A DNA stretch of 64,000 nt from an uncultured Lachnospiraceae bacterium (GTDB taxonomy: Bacteria > Bacillota > Clostridia > Lachnospirales > Lachnospiraceae), in assembly GCA_934432595.1 (NCBI GenBank), contig CAKRYR010000010.1, positions 1 to 64,000 of the forward strand, in the 5' to 3' direction. The position numbers and the translations under genes were made by a program. The notes beneath the pieces are model-generated. The model was not told where the DNA came from, searched no databases, and worked only from the letters and a program-made list of their open reading frames with translations. This document shows positions 62,126 to 64,000 of this stretch, piece after piece. Each line of letters begins with the position of its first letter. The stretch's first letter is position 1.

Positions 62126-63712
62126 TTACTTTTTATTAGCAGTTTCTATATTGATGGTACGACCTTTGATTTTGGTACGTTTCATACTTCTAAGGACGTT
62201 CTTTGCATATTTGCCAGGAACATCAACGAAGGTGTATTTGTCGAACATATCTATACTTCCAACTGATTTACCTGGTATTCCTGATTCACCTGCTATAGCT
62301 CCGAGTATATCCTTTGGTTTAATATTTTGTTTGCGTCCAACATTTATAAATAGTCTAACCATCTTTTTATTATTCTTCTCATAATACTTTGTGCTAGAAT
62401 TAATGTCCTCTTGGTCGCTCATATCACCAATATTCATCTGAATAAGAGCAGCAACCATATCTCTATAATCTACATCATTATCTTGAATCCATTCATCAAT
62501 ATTATCATATATTTTTCTCAAATCTTTATTAACTACAACTTCATTTGACTTAGCTAATAACTTTCTAATCTTCATCTTACTAACCTCAGAATTAGTTGGT
62601 AGACTTTCTTTCTTTATTGTAGTCTTACAATACTTCATTATTTCTTTTAATTTATATATATCTCTTCCTACAACTAGTGTAAATGCTCTTCCTGTACGTC
62701 CAGCTCTTCCTGTTCTACCAATTCTATGAACATAATATTCATCATCCTGAGGAACATCATAATTAAATACCGCCTCAACGTCATCTACATCTATACCTCT
62801 TGCAGCAACATCTGTTGCAACTAATATATCTGTTGAACCATTTCTAAAAGCTTGCATAACCCTATCTCTTTGAATTTGCTTAAGGTCGCCATGTAGACCT
62901 TCTGCAAAATATCCTCTATCCTTTAAAGCTTCTGCCAAGTCATCAACTTGCTTTTTTGTATTACAAAATACTAGTGAAAGCTTTGGAGTATACTTATCTA
63001 ATAATCTAGATATTGCCTCAACTTTATTATATGACTCTACTTCATAATAATATTGTTCTATTTTGGGTACTGTTAATTCCTTCTTAACTACTTTAATTAC
63101 TTCTGGATTTTTCTGATATGTTTTTGCGATATCAAGTATTTCTCTTGGCATAGTAGCTGAAAATAATAGAGTCTGTCTTTCTTCTGGTACTTTATCAAGT
63201 ATTTCCTCAATATCTTCTCTAAATCCCATATTTAACATTTCATCAGCTTCATCTAATACAAGTGTATGAACTTTATTAAACTTCACTGTTTTTCTACGCA
63301 TATGGTCCATCACTCTACCTGGTGTTCCTATTACAACTTGAGCTCCTGCCTTTAGTGCTTTTATTTGTCTTACAATATCTTGCCCACCATATATAGGAAT
63401 AATCTTTACACCATGCATATATTTTGATATTTTATGGAATTCATCTGAAACTTGAATTGCTAGTTCTCTTGTTGGGCATAAAACAACTGCTTGTAATTTC
63501 TTAACGTCAGGATTAATCTTTTGCAATAATGGTATACCAAATGTTGCTGTTTTACCTGTACCAGTTTGTGCTTGCCCAATTATATCTTTACCTTCTAAAG
63601 CTATAGGGATTGCATTTGCTTGAATAGGACTTGGATTTTCAAATCCCATATCCGTAATTGCTCTTAAAATTAAGTCATTTATACATAGATCCTCAAATTT
63701 TATATTTGTCAT
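62126..63712 (-). CDS. DEAD-box RNA helicase with DbpA-type RNA-binding domain
   Basis: 528 residues. All helicase motifs are present: GFENPSPIQANAIP (Q motif), AQTGTGKTA (I), PTRELA (Ia), VLDEADEML (II, DEAD), SATMP (III), ILVATDVAARGIDV (V) and HRIGRTGRAG (VI). The C-terminal ~75 residues (VRLFINVGRKQNIKPKDILG to INIETANK) form the DbpA/DeaD RRM-like domain that recognises structured RNA, often 23S rRNA. A role in ribosome assembly or cold adaptation is expected. AAAAGGTG precedes the ATG; a promoter lies about 150 nt upstream, leaving a long leader. Confidence 0.95.
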   Translation of the reverse strand: MTNIKFEDLCINDLILRAITDMGFENPSPIQANAIPIALEGKDIIGQAQTGTGKTATFGIPLLQKINPDVKKLQAVVLCPTRELAIQVSDEFHKISKYMHGVKIIPIYGGQDIVRQIKALKAGAQVVIGTPGRVMDHMRRKTVKFNKVHTLVLDEADEMLNMGFREDIEEILDKVPEERQTLLFSATMPREILDIAKTYQKNPEVIKVVKKELTVPKIEQYYYEVESYNKVEAISRLLDKYTPKLSLVFCNTKKQVDDLAEALKDRGYFAEGLHGDLKQIQRDRVMQAFRNGSTDILVATDVAARGIDVDDVEAVFNYDVPQDDEYYVHRIGRTGRAGRTGRAFTLVVGRDIYKLKEIMKYCKTTIKKESLPTNSEVSKMKIRKLLAKSNEVVVNKDLRKIYDNIDEWIQDNDVDYRDMVAALIQMNIGDMSDQEDINSSTKYYEKNNKKMVRLFINVGRKQNIKPKDILGAIAGESGIPGKSVGSIDMFDKYTFVDVPGKYAKNVLRSMKRTKIKGRTINIETANKK

Positions 63713-63868
63713 AATTACACCTTTTAACCTTCCAAATTAACTTTATTGTTAAGATTAAGATTATTAAAATTAACTTTTAATACTTTATCTTATTATTTAT
63801 ATCCCATTGAATTCTTCATTCCCCTACTTCTGTCCATATCAAATTCATCATATACAGACACTTTCAAA

Positions 63869-63898
63869 AGTATATCACGTTCCGACTTTTAATGTCAA
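63869..63898 (-). promoter_or_regulatory. Promoter of the DEAD-box helicase gene
   Basis: On the minus strand TTGACA (63893-63898), 18-bp spacer, TATACT (63869-63874). The 5' untranslated region of about 150 nt is long, as often seen for cold-shock-regulated helicase genes. Nothing else was recognised in 63713-64000. Confidence 0.65.
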
Positions 63899-64000
63899 TG
63901 TAAATAAATTGAAATTAATCTATAGAAACAACGATTTTATTATTGAATAATTACTTTATTAAGTGTAGAATTAATATGTTGGTTTGTGAATGCACCATCT

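Overview
This window looks like part of the chromosome of a low-GC, anaerobic Gram-positive bacterium of the class Clostridia, most likely a member of the Lachnospiraceae. The evidence is an AT-rich sequence with AGGAGG-type ribosome binding sites, and a mix of genes typical of gut or rumen clostridia: a strictly anaerobic pyruvate formate-lyase locus, a reverse-type rubrerythrin, a Tad/Flp pilus operon with lineage-specific pseudopilins, a maltodextrin/glycogen cluster, fibro-slime surface proteins and a very large Cna-B repeat protein. The genus is inference; no rRNA gene lies inside the window, although tandem strong promoters at the left edge fire outward and look like those of a stable-RNA operon.

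Layout. 1-6.2 kb (minus strand): outward promoters, a CvpA-type membrane protein, a membrane-anchored beta-propeller-like protein, a LysM protein, then recR - ybaB-type - dnaX. 6.2-15.5 kb: core metabolism and housekeeping (pfkA, a small conserved protein, a chemotaxis receptor, pgi, an unknown membrane protein, mtnN, a TSCPD protein, a murG-type gene, a HIT protein), separated by hairpin-rich spacers. 15.6-24.2 kb: a flavodoxin-SCP2 fusion, a rhomboid protease, and a Tad pilus operon read leftward from a consensus promoter at 24.2 kb (tadA, tadB, tadC-like, flp-type pilin, DUF5702-type protein, two TadE-like pseudopilins). 24.4-36.5 kb: a maltodextrin regulon (alpha-amylase lipoprotein, two permeases, binding lipoprotein, glycogen phosphorylase, 4-alpha-glucanotransferase, divergent LacI regulator) and a TatD hydrolase. 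36.7-46.5 kb: one 3262-residue secreted Cna-B/SpaA-type repeat protein. 47-50.4 kb: the pyruvate formate-lyase operon. 50.4-57.9 kb: an unknown protein, two tandem fibro-slime surface proteins and decayed genes. 57.9-64 kb: acyl-ACP thioesterase, metG, an ABC ATPase relic, rubrerythrin, a relic of a serine recombinase, and a DEAD-box RNA helicase.

How the genes work together. Imported maltodextrins would be trimmed by the surface amylase, taken up by the binding protein and permeases (no ATPase gene is present here), and converted by MalQ and glycogen phosphorylase to glucose and glucose-1-phosphate. These enter glycolysis through Pgi and the PFK, and pyruvate is cleaved by PFL. Pilus, Cna-B and fibro-slime proteins form a set of surface adhesion or structural candidates.

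The most notable observation is that pyruvate formate-lyase is split into two cistrons. The 699-residue polypeptide carries the catalytic Cys-Cys pair but stops before the glycyl-radical domain. That domain is a separate 78-residue cistron with its own ribosome binding site, placed between the large ORF and the activase gene. Other points of note are an unanchored giant repeat protein, a pseudopilin with duplicated Cys/His metal-site-like motifs, a tadB reading frame that seems to begin at a non-AUG codon overlapping the tadA stop, and several palindromic intergenic elements and gene relics.
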